From the NCBI GenBank assembly GCA_024690485.1, contig JAILPB010000021.1, positions 1-64,000 of the forward strand: a DNA stretch of 64,000 nt. Reading direction: 5' to 3'. Position 1 is the first letter of the stretch; every line of letters starts with the position of its first letter. Below are positions 10,901 through 19,977 of this stretch, one piece after another. The DNA comes from Butyrivibrio sp. GTDB taxonomy: Bacteria; Bacillota; Clostridia; Lachnospirales; Lachnospiraceae. The translations under genes were made by a program, and so were the position numbers. A model generated the notes under the pieces. It was given only the letters and a program-made list of their open reading frames with translations, was not told where the DNA came from and did no database searches.

Positions 10901-11517
10901 AGAAGGTTGTTTATCACGATCAGGAAGTGGTCTATACCATGTCCATCGGTTATTCCATGTATCCAGATCATGGTAAGAAATATAAGCATCTTTACCAGAA
11001 TGCAGACCTTGCCCTTTATCAGGTCAAGATGAATGGCAGAAACAGCTATGGCGGATATGTTGAAGGAATAGCTGTTGAAGAGAGGGCTGAACTTGGATTT
11101 AATCCTGCATCCATAAGCGAGGGAATTCCCGGAGGCTTCCTCGTATATAAGGCAGATAAGTCGGAGGAGATTCTTTTTGCAAATAAAAAGCTCCTTGAAA
11201 TCTATGAATGTGAGAGCTTTGAGGAATTTATGGAGTTTACAAAGGGTTCCTTTAAGGGCTGCGTTCATGAGGGTGACTATAAGCTTATTGAAAAGATAAT
11301 TGCCAAGGAAATAAAGCGGGATGACGGTTATGATTATGTTCAGTACAGGGCTATAACCAGGAATGGTACAGTAAAGGTTCTTGAAGATTATGGCAGACTT
11401 CTTCATTCAACTACTGAAGGTGACTTGTTTTATGTATTTTTACTGGATTATAATCAAAAGAGAAAGCTTTATAAATCAGTAGTAGACGACATACATAAAC
11501 ATTGGGAAGATGAATAG
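7957..11517 (+). CDS. Multi-domain c-di-GMP signalling protein: degenerate GGDEF, EAL-type, sensor/PAS-like regions, canonical GGDEF, C-terminal PAS-like
   Basis: 1186 aa; GFEALARWH (EAL), DDFGSQYSSL, and RDNLTGLYNRATI...LDLDYFKHINDRFGHDCGD...RIGGDEF. Confidence 0.92.
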   Translation: MGRTAKKEGLENYYPKESFLKKMNKKAESHELTASFCCVYFYITGFRAYYMSHGFDNGYSVLVKTARLIDENKGDGDICHIIDNEFAIIAGKDDITNVIDTIQKAFDEEFVHTNLKLIAGIYYFDENADSLHQAILYARTACFQGENSQATVYVYDKIHIDETTEKRNYVVARLDKAIEEGDILVYYQPIFHTLSGRICGFEALARWHDEKYGMIMPKDFVYALERARKIHLLDIHVIKQVCRDLQSVTKSENVPPVPISVNLTRMDFALTDMLQVIERELKNALIPRALLQIEISESEIDMDREGIKKELIRFHEHGFRIVFDDFGSQYSSLQILNELPFDAIKINSSFLSGYDNSSKSKIMMKNVLNMAKELGINTMMGSVEDQETLDFLKRAGCEKTQGHLYSEAAPFGQVVNPAYAPENIIERAYYDSIANINTLSQNPLDIGGLYLEDEDTYLNQMPLALIDYCKGKFNFLMVSDSFGKMFEPLFHNEVASVSEVFNSEKGIFAKQIRALAEVCVDDDVHPMEFVTSEGFHRIVLKRIATDMDHGKVAFIATAETITENDPGKRAVKLNSALRFLYMLYNRVDLVMVEKNSYETVFENHTKYAVRMKKGSFSNAIEDFAKEAIYNEDREKFINFYSLETLEERLREYNVDHLTDYFRTKDTKGKYDWLMYMIIPIVSEGSKMFLLCSRGIDSERMRKLPEISQSGSVYYDMPSDPAFLLLASDAFTDTLGYGSFEQFIRNSFYLEASLSDNKTVYMHLGQSGLISDFGETGNIELPFDEVTKSMVFSQVIEDDREKMYEFYNRERLLAEYENGKLSGNTVYLQRTGSNVEPRYQIACYQIRKARDNDSIKIYILTYDVDEFKRTNEKIKRLAERDNLTGLYNRATIGNFVDSLMSNEDTVNFAVVLLDLDYFKHINDRFGHDCGDAVLKDAANKLRTCMGDHSIPARIGGDEFLTIIVDQGREEIEAILSKFSAMEKKVVYHDQEVVYTMSIGYSMYPDHGKKYKHLYQNADLALYQVKMNGRNSYGGYVEGIAVEERAELGFNPASISEGIPGGFLVYKADKSEEILFANKKLLEIYECESFEEFMEFTKGSFKGCVHEGDYKLIEKIIAKEIKRDDGYDYVQYRAITRNGTVKVLEDYGRLLHSTTEGDLFYVFLLDYNQKRKLYKSVVDDIHKHWEDE

Positions 11518-11531
11518 ACGGGAGGTTTACT

Positions 11532-12491
11532 ATGGCTGGTTCTTACAATATTTGTCTGGACATTGGCGGAACAAAGATTTTAGGCGCTATTTTTAATGAG
11601 AAAAAGGAAATAGTTTATCGCCTTAAGAGAAAGACTAAAGAGGCCGGAGATGACGCTCAGAATGTTGAGAAGGTAATTATAAGCGTCGTTGAAGATATGA
11701 TAAAAGAGTCTGATATCAAGAAGAAGGAGATTAAGGCAATAGCTGCGGGAGCCCCCGGAGTTATTGATCAGGATGCGGGAATTATCCTGTTTTCACCTAA
11801 TCTTCCCTGGGAAAATTATGACATAAAATCATCTATTGAGAAAAAGTTTGGAGTTCCTTTCTACATCGGTAACGACGTTAATGTAGGTGTTCTTGGTGAG
11901 TATAAATACGGTGTAGCCAAGGGCTATAAAAATGTTGTTGGTTTCTTTGTTGGAACAGGAATGGGCGGCGGACTTATTCTTGACGGCAAGCTTTTTACAG
12001 GAAATAAGCATAAGGCAGCTGAGTATGGGCATATGATTCTTGATCCTGAGGGACCTTTGTGCGGATGCGGACAGAGGGGGTGCCTCGAAGCATTTTCCAG
12101 TAAAAAGGGAATGAGTGCATATATCATTCAGCAGACTAACCGCGGAAGAAAGAACATGCTCTATGATACAATTGAAAACGGTGTATTTAAGAGTAAGAAC
12201 TTAAAGAAGGCCATTGCTGCAGGAGACCCCGTAACAATGGAAGCCGTTGACAGAGCCTGCCATTATCTTGCGATTGCAACCGGTAACATGATCAATACCA
12301 TAAGTCCTGATATGGTTGTTTACGGCGGCGGTGTTATGGAAGCTGTTGGCGACGTATTTATGGAGAAGATTCTCTCTGAAGTAGACAGATATTGCATGCC
12401 TTCCATCAGAAATACGGTTAAGCTTAAGAAGGCAGCCCTTGGGGATGATTCCAATATTTACGGCGCTCTTGCCATGATCGAAGATAAGTAA
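11532..12491 (+). CDS. glcK: ROK-family glucokinase
   Basis: DIGGTKILGAIF, GVGLG-type GTGMGGG, zinc motif CGCGQRGCLE. Confidence 0.9.
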   Translation: MAGSYNICLDIGGTKILGAIFNEKKEIVYRLKRKTKEAGDDAQNVEKVIISVVEDMIKESDIKKKEIKAIAAGAPGVIDQDAGIILFSPNLPWENYDIKSSIEKKFGVPFYIGNDVNVGVLGEYKYGVAKGYKNVVGFFVGTGMGGGLILDGKLFTGNKHKAAEYGHMILDPEGPLCGCGQRGCLEAFSSKKGMSAYIIQQTNRGRKNMLYDTIENGVFKSKNLKKAIAAGDPVTMEAVDRACHYLAIATGNMINTISPDMVVYGGGVMEAVGDVFMEKILSEVDRYCMPSIRNTVKLKKAALGDDSNIYGALAMIEDK

Positions 12492-12519
12492 AACGAATTT
12501 TGTTGGGGAGTAATATAAA

Positions 12520-13872
12520 ATGAAATCTTACAGTTCTCAGATTATGAGGCTTACGATACCAATCGTTCTTCAGAATCTGCTTAGCACTGCAGTGAACTCT
12601 GCCGATGTAATTATGCTTAATTATGTTGGGCAGAGTCATATTTCTGCGGTTTCGCTTGCAGCTAATTATGCAAGCGTTCTATTTATGGTGTTCTACGGAC
12701 TTGGAACCGGTGTCACCATGCTTTGTTCCCAGTATTATGGAAAAGGTGATATGAGAGCGATCGACGTGGTTGAGGGAATTGCCCTTAGGTTTTCCCTTAT
12801 TGTTGCCTGCATTTTTTCAGCAGCAGCCATGTTTGTGCCAAGGCTTATGATGAGAGCTTTTACTCCGGAAGCTGAGCTTATAAACATTGGTGCATCATAC
12901 CTTAGAAACATAAGCGTTGCTTATCTTTGCTGGGCTTTAATTGAAATTTATCTTGCGACTCTTCGTAGTATCGGAAGGGTTACGATCTGTACTGCATTAA
13001 ATACCTTTGCATTTAGCTTTAATATCCTTTTGAATGCGGTATTTATCTTTGGCTTATTCGGAGCACCAAAGCTGGGAGCTGCCGGTGTTGCCCTTGCTAC
13101 ATCTATTTCAAGAGTGACAGAGCTTATTTTGTGCATGATCGTTTCTGCAAAGAGTAAGGATGTTAAGCTTAAGCTCTCATATATGTTTATAAGAAATAAG
13201 TTTTTGTTCAAGGATTTCCTCAAGATGGCAATTCCTGCCATGCTTAACGATGTGTCCTGGGGCCTTGCTTTTTCCATGTATTCCGTGATCATGGGACAGT
13301 TCCTTGGAGCAGACGTTGTGGCGGCTTATTCCTTTACTTCCCTTGCAAGAAGCTTTGGAACGATCCTTTGCTTTGGCGTAGCAAGTGCAGGCGGAATCCT
13401 GCTTGGACAGATTATTGGTGAAAACAGGCTTGAGGATGCAGCAAAGGCAGCAAAGGTTTTGATGAGAATTACCGTGCTTTTTGGTGCAATAGGAGGTCTT
13501 ATTATCCTTGCGCTTATTCCTGCATTTTTGCATTTTGCAAACCTTACCGACGCGGCAAGAGGCTATCTAAAGATAATGCTTTTTATAAATACCTATTATG
13601 TTATGGGAGCTGCGGTTAATACGACTCTTATTGCGGGAGTATTCAGGGCAGGTGGAGACAGCAGATGGGGCTTTATCTGCGACACAATAGATATGTGGTG
13701 CTATGCGGTTCCTCTTGGCTTTATAGCTGCTGCTGTACTTAAGCTCCCGCCAATGGTTGTTTATTTCCTTCTTTGCACCGATGAATTTGTAAAATGGCCC
13801 TGGGTTATCGGGCATTACAGAAGTAAGAAGTGGCTTAAGAATATAACCAGGGATAATTTATTTGTGACATAA
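12520..13872 (+). CDS. MATE family efflux transporter
   Basis: 450 aa polytopic protein; IMRLTIPIVLQNLLSTAVNSADVIMLNYVGQ N-terminus typical of MATE. Confidence 0.9.
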   Translation: MKSYSSQIMRLTIPIVLQNLLSTAVNSADVIMLNYVGQSHISAVSLAANYASVLFMVFYGLGTGVTMLCSQYYGKGDMRAIDVVEGIALRFSLIVACIFSAAAMFVPRLMMRAFTPEAELINIGASYLRNISVAYLCWALIEIYLATLRSIGRVTICTALNTFAFSFNILLNAVFIFGLFGAPKLGAAGVALATSISRVTELILCMIVSAKSKDVKLKLSYMFIRNKFLFKDFLKMAIPAMLNDVSWGLAFSMYSVIMGQFLGADVVAAYSFTSLARSFGTILCFGVASAGGILLGQIIGENRLEDAAKAAKVLMRITVLFGAIGGLIILALIPAFLHFANLTDAARGYLKIMLFINTYYVMGAAVNTTLIAGVFRAGGDSRWGFICDTIDMWCYAVPLGFIAAAVLKLPPMVVYFLLCTDEFVKWPWVIGHYRSKKWLKNITRDNLFVT

Positions 13873-13921
13873 TCTGCAGCATGATTGTTTTAGCAGGAAA
13901 CACATGATAAGGAGGGGTATT

Positions 13922-15229
13922 ATGTGGTTTTATGAAAATGGTATCTATCAGATTTATCCGCTTGGATTTTGCGGAGCGCCTTTTGAGAATGACGGTAAGG
14001 CAGAACACAGGATTCTAAAAGTCATAGACTGGATTCCACATCTTCAAAAGCTTGGTGTGGGAGCGGTTTTGTTTAATCCGATATTTGAATCCGACACCCA
14101 TGGTTATAACACTAGGGATTATAGGAAAATCGATGTGCGCCTTGGAACAAATGCTGATTTTAAAAAGGTCTGCAAGGCTCTTCACAAGGCAGGAATCAGG
14201 GTAATCCTTGATGGTGTTTTTAACCATGTGGGAAGAGGCTTTACTTATTTTCAGGATGTAATAGAGAAAAAATGGGACAGCCCATATAAGGACTGGTTTC
14301 ATATAAACTTCGACGGAAATTCCAATTATAATGACGGCCTTTGGTATGAAGGCTGGGAGGGTCATTACGACTTGGTAAAGCTGAATCTTTGGAACGACGA
14401 AGTTGTAAACTATCTTATTGATGCGGCAGGAAGCTGGATCGATGAATTTGATATCGATGGACTTCGTCTGGATGTTGCTTACTGCCTTGAGCAGAATTTT
14501 ATAAGAAGACTTCGTTCTGCTATGCTTGAGAAAAAAGAAGATTTTTTCCTTGTGGGAGAGATGATAGGCGGAGATTATAGGAAAGTAATGGGGGCTGATC
14601 TTTGCCACAGCGCAACTAACTATGAGTGCTACAAGGGCCTGTATTCAAGCTTTAACAGCCTTAATATGTTTGAGATAGTGCATTCACTTCTTAGGCAGTT
14701 TGGACCTGAGGACTGGTGCCTTTACAGGGGAGAGCATCTCTTATCCTTTGTTGATAACCACGATGTAAGCCGCATTGCAAGTACTCTTACAAATGAGAGA
14801 CATCTGCCGCTTATATATGCTATGATGTTTGGGATGCCCGGTATCCCTACAGTCTATTATGGATCGGAGTGGGGAGCAAAGGCTCACAAATCTGAAGGAG
14901 ATCCCGCTCTTAGAGCATGCTTTGACAGTCCTAAGTGGAACGAACTTACGGATACTATCGCAGCCCTGTATAAAGCCAAAAAGGAGAGCAAAGCCTTGCA
15001 GTACGGCGATATAAAGCAGCTTGTACTTCAAAATAAGTATTGCCTTCTTGAGAGAAACTGCGATGGCGACAGGATAATGATTGCTATAAATGCTGATGAT
15101 AATCAGGTTCATATTGACTGTGATTTCAGAGTAGGAAGAGCTAAGGATCTTATTACAGGCGAAATGATAGATTTTGGAGGCGGGCTTGATATTCCGCCTT
15201 GCAGGGCGTATATTTTACAGCCCTGTTAA
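13922..15229 (+). CDS. GH13 alpha-amylase family glycosidase (cytoplasmic)
   Basis: VILDGVFNHVG, DGLRLDVAY, FLVGEM, FVDNHDVSR catalytic regions; strong SD aaggagggg before ATG 13922 (ORF track starts at 13904). Confidence 0.9.
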   Translation: MWFYENGIYQIYPLGFCGAPFENDGKAEHRILKVIDWIPHLQKLGVGAVLFNPIFESDTHGYNTRDYRKIDVRLGTNADFKKVCKALHKAGIRVILDGVFNHVGRGFTYFQDVIEKKWDSPYKDWFHINFDGNSNYNDGLWYEGWEGHYDLVKLNLWNDEVVNYLIDAAGSWIDEFDIDGLRLDVAYCLEQNFIRRLRSAMLEKKEDFFLVGEMIGGDYRKVMGADLCHSATNYECYKGLYSSFNSLNMFEIVHSLLRQFGPEDWCLYRGEHLLSFVDNHDVSRIASTLTNERHLPLIYAMMFGMPGIPTVYYGSEWGAKAHKSEGDPALRACFDSPKWNELTDTIAALYKAKKESKALQYGDIKQLVLQNKYCLLERNCDGDRIMIAINADDNQVHIDCDFRVGRAKDLITGEMIDFGGGLDIPPCRAYILQPC

Positions 15230-15311
15230 CAATGTAAGAAAGCGCATTTTAAATGAATTATGTTGCTATTTGTGGCACTATATGCGCAGAATAAAATAAT
15301 ATGGAGAGTGT

Positions 15312-15752
15312 ATGATGAAAGTAAATGTTAAGAAATTAAGCGACAAGGCTACAATGCCTACAAGAGGAAGCCTTGCTGCTGCAGGATATGATCTGTATGC
15401 AAATCTTGATGAGGATTTAAGGATTGCTCCTCACACAACTGCAAAGGTTGGAACAGGTCTTGCAATGGAGATTCCGGATGGCTATTTTGGCGGAATCTAT
15501 GCAAGAAGCGGAATTGCAACAAAAGAGGGACTTCGTCCTGCTAACTGCGTAGGCGTGGTTGATTCAGATTACAGAGGAGAGATAATCGTTGCTGTTCATA
15601 ACGACTCTGACGTAGAGAGAGTTGTGACTCCCGCTGAGAGAATTGCCCAGATCATCATTCAGCCTTATCTGTCTGTAGAATTTGAGGAAGCAGACGAACT
15701 TGCTGAGAGTGAAAGAGGCGCAGGCGGCTTTGGCTCTACAGGTAAGGTATAA
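15312..15752 (+). CDS. dut: dUTP diphosphatase
   Basis: ARSGIATKEG, VGVVDSDYRGEI, AERIAQIIIQP, ERGAGGFGSTG motifs. Confidence 0.95.
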   Translation: MMKVNVKKLSDKATMPTRGSLAAAGYDLYANLDEDLRIAPHTTAKVGTGLAMEIPDGYFGGIYARSGIATKEGLRPANCVGVVDSDYRGEIIVAVHNDSDVERVVTPAERIAQIIIQPYLSVEFEEADELAESERGAGGFGSTGKV

Positions 15753-15822
15753 ATAAAATCACAATTTTTTCACATTTTTTTGAAATATGCGTCACAAAAA
15801 CTGAAAAACAAAAGAGTAAACT

Positions 15823-15862
15823 AAAGGTTGTGCCGGTAGATAAGACCGGCATGGCCTTTTTT
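15823..15862 (+). terminator. Rho-independent terminator after dut
   Basis: aaaggttgtgccggt / accggcatggccttt stem (15 bp with three G-U pairs), 7-nt loop, T6 tract. Confidence 0.75.
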
Positions 15863-15900
15863 GTATTATGGCAAAAATCAAATTTTGGGAGGAAGAAGTT

Positions 15901-16992
15901 TTGATCGAAGTTAAAGACATAGTGAAGAACTATGGTAATCACAAGGCTGTTGATCACTTGTCCTTTAGGCTTGAAAAGGGCAGAATATACGGCTTTCTTG
16001 GCCCAAACGGTGCGGGCAAATCAACCACAATGAATATTATGACAGGATATATCGCCGCAAATGAAGGAACAGTTACAATTGACGGGCACGACATCCTAAA
16101 GGAGCCAGAGGAGGCAAAGAAAAAGATAGGGTATCTCCCTGAAATTCCGCCTCTTTACAGCGACATGACTGTAGACGAATTCCTTAATTTCGTCGCAGAT
16201 CTTAAGAAGGTACCAAAGAAGGAAAAGAGAGATCAAATCGAGAAAATCCTTAAGATGACCATGCTTGGGGACTACGGTAAGAGAATGATTAGAAATCTCT
16301 CCAAGGGTTATAAGCAGAGAGTTGGCCTTGCTCAGGCGCTTGTGGGATTCCCGGAGGTTATCATTCTTGATGAGCCAACCGTTGGTCTTGATCCTCAGCA
16401 GATAATCGAAATAAGAAATCTTATAAAGGAGCTTAAGGACGACCACGTAGTTATCTTAAGCTCACATATCCTTTCGGAAGTAAATGCAGTCTGCGACCAT
16501 GTGCTTATTATTTCCCATGGAAAGCTTGCAGCAGAAGGAACTCCGGAGGAACTTGAGATGAGATTTCAGGGTCAGGAACATATTAAGATGTCTATTCTTG
16601 GTACGGAAGCAAAGATTAAAGGAGCTCTTGCGGGAATTGACGGCATTTCCAATGTGACCTTTGGGGAAGATACGGATTCTCAGGGCGGAGTCCGGGTAGA
16701 TGTAATAAATGACGGAAAAGAAGATATCAGAGCAGATATCGCAAGAGCTCTTGCAGGTCTTGGCCTTCCTGTTCTGTCTATGGAGCTTGAAAAGAAGACC
16801 CTTGAAGATATCTTCCTTGAAGTAACGACAAGTACTCCCGGAAGCGATGAAAAGCCAAAGAGAATGATGAGACTTGCTAAGGATGTTGAGAAAGAAGCAA
16901 TGGAGGAATCCGTGGAAGAAGCAGAAAGAGCAGGCTTTGAAGAAAATACAGAAGATCAAGTTCTGGAGAATCCGGAGGATGATGAGAAATGA
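15901..16992 (+). CDS. ABC transporter ATP-binding protein (GldA-like exporter)
   Basis: GPNGAGKSTTMNIMTGY, LSKGYKQRVGLAQAL, VIILDEPTVGLDP; gggaggaag SD precedes TTG 15901 (ORF track uses 15868). Confidence 0.85.
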   Translation: MIEVKDIVKNYGNHKAVDHLSFRLEKGRIYGFLGPNGAGKSTTMNIMTGYIAANEGTVTIDGHDILKEPEEAKKKIGYLPEIPPLYSDMTVDEFLNFVADLKKVPKKEKRDQIEKILKMTMLGDYGKRMIRNLSKGYKQRVGLAQALVGFPEVIILDEPTVGLDPQQIIEIRNLIKELKDDHVVILSSHILSEVNAVCDHVLIISHGKLAAEGTPEELEMRFQGQEHIKMSILGTEAKIKGALAGIDGISNVTFGEDTDSQGGVRVDVINDGKEDIRADIARALAGLGLPVLSMELEKKTLEDIFLEVTTSTPGSDEKPKRMMRLAKDVEKEAMEESVEEAERAGFEENTEDQVLENPEDDEK

Positions 16993-19154
16993 TAGCGATT
17001 TTTAAAAGGGAATTTAAGTCCTATATGCAGTCATTTATAGGTCCTTTATTTATAGCGGCTTTGATTGGCCTCTTTACCCTGTTTTTTATTTTGTTTAATG
17101 TAGTTAGCCGCAGTAATAATATAAATGGCACTCTTTATAACCTTGGATACTGGGGACTTATGTTTTTGGTTCCGATTTTGTCCATGAGAGCTTTTTCAGA
17201 GGAGAGAAGAAATAAGACAGATCAGCTTATTCTTACAGCCCCTGTTTCAGTAGGAAGCATTGTGCTTGGAAAGTTCCTTGCTATGGTAGCGGTCCTTTCA
17301 ATTCCTACAGCACTTTTTTGCGTTATTCCGCCTGTTCTTTCAATATTCGGAACAGTGCCGTTTGCCTGGAACTATGTAGATATCCTTGGATTTTTCCTGT
17401 ATGGAGTTATGCTTATTTTAATTTGCATCTTTGTATCAAACCTATCGGATAATCCAATTATCTGCGCAGTTATTTCAATTATTGTTATTCTGATTGGCAA
17501 TCTTAGTGCAAACTTTTACGGGAATATTGGGAATGAGACCATAAAGAGTGTATTGGCGCAAACAATTGATTTTTCATCAAGACTTGCAAATACAATGACA
17601 GGAAACCTTGATCTTACTTCAATAATTTACTTTGTTTCGGTGTCAGCGCTGTTTTTGTTTTTATCAACCCAGATTATTCAGAAGAGAAGATATTCAGTAT
17701 CAAAGAAGAACTTTTCAATAAGCGCTTACAGCACTGCATCTGTTGTGATCATGGTGGCTGTAGCAGTTGCTGCTAACCTTGTTGCTGCAAAAATTCCGGA
17801 TCAGTACAGGGAAGTTGATGTTACTGCTCAGAATATCTATTCCGTATCCGATGATACAAAGAAGGTTGTTGCGGACTTAAACGATGATATTAAGCTCTAC
17901 TTTTTTGCAGATGAAGATGATGATTCAGGAAAGACAAAGGATGCGGGAATCGAGAAGGTATTAAAGAAATATGATTCTTTAAGCGACCATATTTCCCTCG
18001 AGTATATCGATCCTGTTATCAATCCTCAATTTGCAAAGAAGTATACGGATGCAACCCTTAACTACTCAAGCGTCGTCGTTGTAGATGAAGCTACAGGAAG
18101 AAGTAAGGTAGTTAATTACAATGATATGTATGAGACATCAGTTGATTACACAACCTATCAGCAGTCGGTAACAGGCTATGACACTGAGGGCGAGATCACC
18201 TATGCTCTTCAGTACGTAACTCTTTCTGAGGATCAGCTTTTAAAAGCTTATGCAGTAACAGGTCACAACGAAGTGTCTTTCACAGAGTCGTTTGCTGATG
18301 TTTTAACTAAGAATAATGTAAACGTAAGTGATTTATCACTTCTTACAACAGAGAGTATTCCTGATGACTGTAATCTCCTTATCTTAAATACACCTATGTC
18401 AGACTACAACGATTCTGAGACTCAGCAGATAATTGACTACTTAAATAAAGGCGGAGATGTCCTGATTCTTACTTACTATCAGACGAACGGAAGTCTTACC
18501 AATTTTAATAAGATACTTGAATACTACGGAGTAAAGAACGGAGAGGGTGTTCTGGTTGAAAACGACGCATCAAGATATTTCAATGCCCAGTCACCATATT
18601 ATCTTCTTCCTATTCTTGGCAGTGATTCAATCACTGAAGGCATAGATGAGAGTAAGAACCAGTATGTATTTGCACCTCTTGCATCACCTCTTACCTATGA
18701 AGCTGAGGATAAGGTAACTGTAACAGAGCTTCTTAAGACATCAGATACAGCCTACGTTCAGAAATTCAGTGAACCTACAGCATCAGCTGAAGGCGGAGAA
18801 GCTCCGGCAGAGGATACTGCTGAAGATACAACGGGCACATATTTTATAGGCCTTAAGGCTGTAAAGGAGCTTGACTTGGGTGAATCAACAGCAGTTATTT
18901 ATTCATCGGGAGACATTTTTACAGATGCAGCAAATGAGGTTGTTGGCGGAAATAACCTTAAGCTTTTTGGAAATACACTGGGAGCCCTTGTTACATTTAA
19001 CGCAGACCTTGTGACTATCCCTGTTAAGTCTGCAGATGCATCCCTTTTAATTAGCGGCAAGGCTGCTCTTACAATGATGACTGTTATGATCGTAACTGTG
19101 GTTACAATCCTTATAGCAGGCCTTGTAGTATGGATTTCAAGAAGGAAGAGATAA
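16989..19154 (+). CDS. ABC-2 permease fused to GldG-like substrate-binding/ABC-type uncharacterised domain
   Basis: 721 aa; N-terminal six-TM region (MIAIFKREFKSYMQSFIGPLF, FSEERRNKTDQLILTAPVS), then a large extracytoplasmic domain and C-terminal TM. Confidence 0.82.
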   Translation: MIAIFKREFKSYMQSFIGPLFIAALIGLFTLFFILFNVVSRSNNINGTLYNLGYWGLMFLVPILSMRAFSEERRNKTDQLILTAPVSVGSIVLGKFLAMVAVLSIPTALFCVIPPVLSIFGTVPFAWNYVDILGFFLYGVMLILICIFVSNLSDNPIICAVISIIVILIGNLSANFYGNIGNETIKSVLAQTIDFSSRLANTMTGNLDLTSIIYFVSVSALFLFLSTQIIQKRRYSVSKKNFSISAYSTASVVIMVAVAVAANLVAAKIPDQYREVDVTAQNIYSVSDDTKKVVADLNDDIKLYFFADEDDDSGKTKDAGIEKVLKKYDSLSDHISLEYIDPVINPQFAKKYTDATLNYSSVVVVDEATGRSKVVNYNDMYETSVDYTTYQQSVTGYDTEGEITYALQYVTLSEDQLLKAYAVTGHNEVSFTESFADVLTKNNVNVSDLSLLTTESIPDDCNLLILNTPMSDYNDSETQQIIDYLNKGGDVLILTYYQTNGSLTNFNKILEYYGVKNGEGVLVENDASRYFNAQSPYYLLPILGSDSITEGIDESKNQYVFAPLASPLTYEAEDKVTVTELLKTSDTAYVQKFSEPTASAEGGEAPAEDTAEDTTGTYFIGLKAVKELDLGESTAVIYSSGDIFTDAANEVVGGNNLKLFGNTLGALVTFNADLVTIPVKSADASLLISGKAALTMMTVMIVTVVTILIAGLVVWISRRKR

Positions 19155-19792
19155 TGAAGAAACAGAAAATACAGCTTATTGTTACCTCGCTTATTCTCAT
19201 TGCTCTTGTGGGATCATGGTTTGCATTAAAAAAGCATGATGAAAGGGTGAAGGCAAGTGAAAGTGAGCCAAAGTATTATGCGCTAAACCTTGAAAATAAG
19301 GACGATATAACGGGCCTTAGTGTATCAAGTGAAAGCGGAAGCTACGAACTAAATAAAAACGGTGATAAATGGGAGATGACATCGGATCTTTCCATAGACG
19401 TTGATGATGAAAAGGTGGATAGCCTCATGTCTGCAGTTTCCGTGATATCAGCAGAGGATGCTATTGAAAACGCTGATGATCTTTCAGTTTACGGTCTTTC
19501 CAAGCCGGTCTTGACAGCAAAGATAACTATGGCAGACGGTACAAGCCATGAGCTTAAGATTGGCGACTATAATACCACAGCATCTAAGTATTATTTATGC
19601 ACAGATGATGGCAGCACTGTTTATACAGTGGAAAGTGCAATTAAGATAAAGCTTGATGTTACGGCAGATAGCTTTGCCAAGGTAGAGGAAGAGCCAACTG
19701 AAGACAGCAGTACTGAAGAAGTATCAACAGAAGACACTGAGGAGACGGAAGAAGTAACAGAAGAAACAGAAGATTCTGCCTCTGAAAATTAA
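19154..19792 (+). CDS. DUF4340-like membrane-anchored protein with Thr/Glu-rich tail
   Basis: N-terminal TM then repeat-like ELNKNGDKWEMTSDLSIDVDDEKVDSLMSAVS; ATG overlaps the upstream TAA. Confidence 0.7.
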   Translation: MKKQKIQLIVTSLILIALVGSWFALKKHDERVKASESEPKYYALNLENKDDITGLSVSSESGSYELNKNGDKWEMTSDLSIDVDDEKVDSLMSAVSVISAEDAIENADDLSVYGLSKPVLTAKITMADGTSHELKIGDYNTTASKYYLCTDDGSTVYTVESAIKIKLDVTADSFAKVEEEPTEDSSTEEVSTEDTEETEEVTEETEDSASEN

Positions 19793-19803
19793 TTTCAAAA
19801 ATT

Positions 19804-19853
19804 AGCTCGGATTATGAAAAAAAAATTCAGGAAATAATCCGGGCTATTTTTTT
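19804..19853 (+). terminator. Rho-independent terminator after the DUF4340 gene
   Basis: agctcggattat / ataatccgggct stem (one G-U) followed by T-rich run. Confidence 0.8.
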
Positions 19854-19949
19854 ACGATTTTATATAGATAAAATCCGAATAAATAATTCATAAATTTTAA
19901 ATGTAGAGAGAGCAATTTATAAAAATAACGCAGATAATCAAAAAAAGAT

Positions 19950-19977
19950 TTAAACTTACAACGATATGTTGTATAAT
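19950..19977 (+). promoter_or_regulatory. Candidate sigma-A promoter for the flagellar cluster, with dyad TACAAC-GATAT-GTTGTA in the spacer
   Basis: TTAAAC (19950-19955), 16-bp spacer, TATAAT (19972-19977); dyad at 19957-19973. Confidence 0.5.

Noticed and set aside
10876-11406. 176-aa minus-strand ORF
   Set aside because: Lies entirely within the well-supported GGDEF protein gene; composition looks like an antisense shadow ORF.
14015-14608. 197-aa minus-strand ORF
   Set aside because: Fully antisense to the conserved GH13 gene; no recognisable domain.
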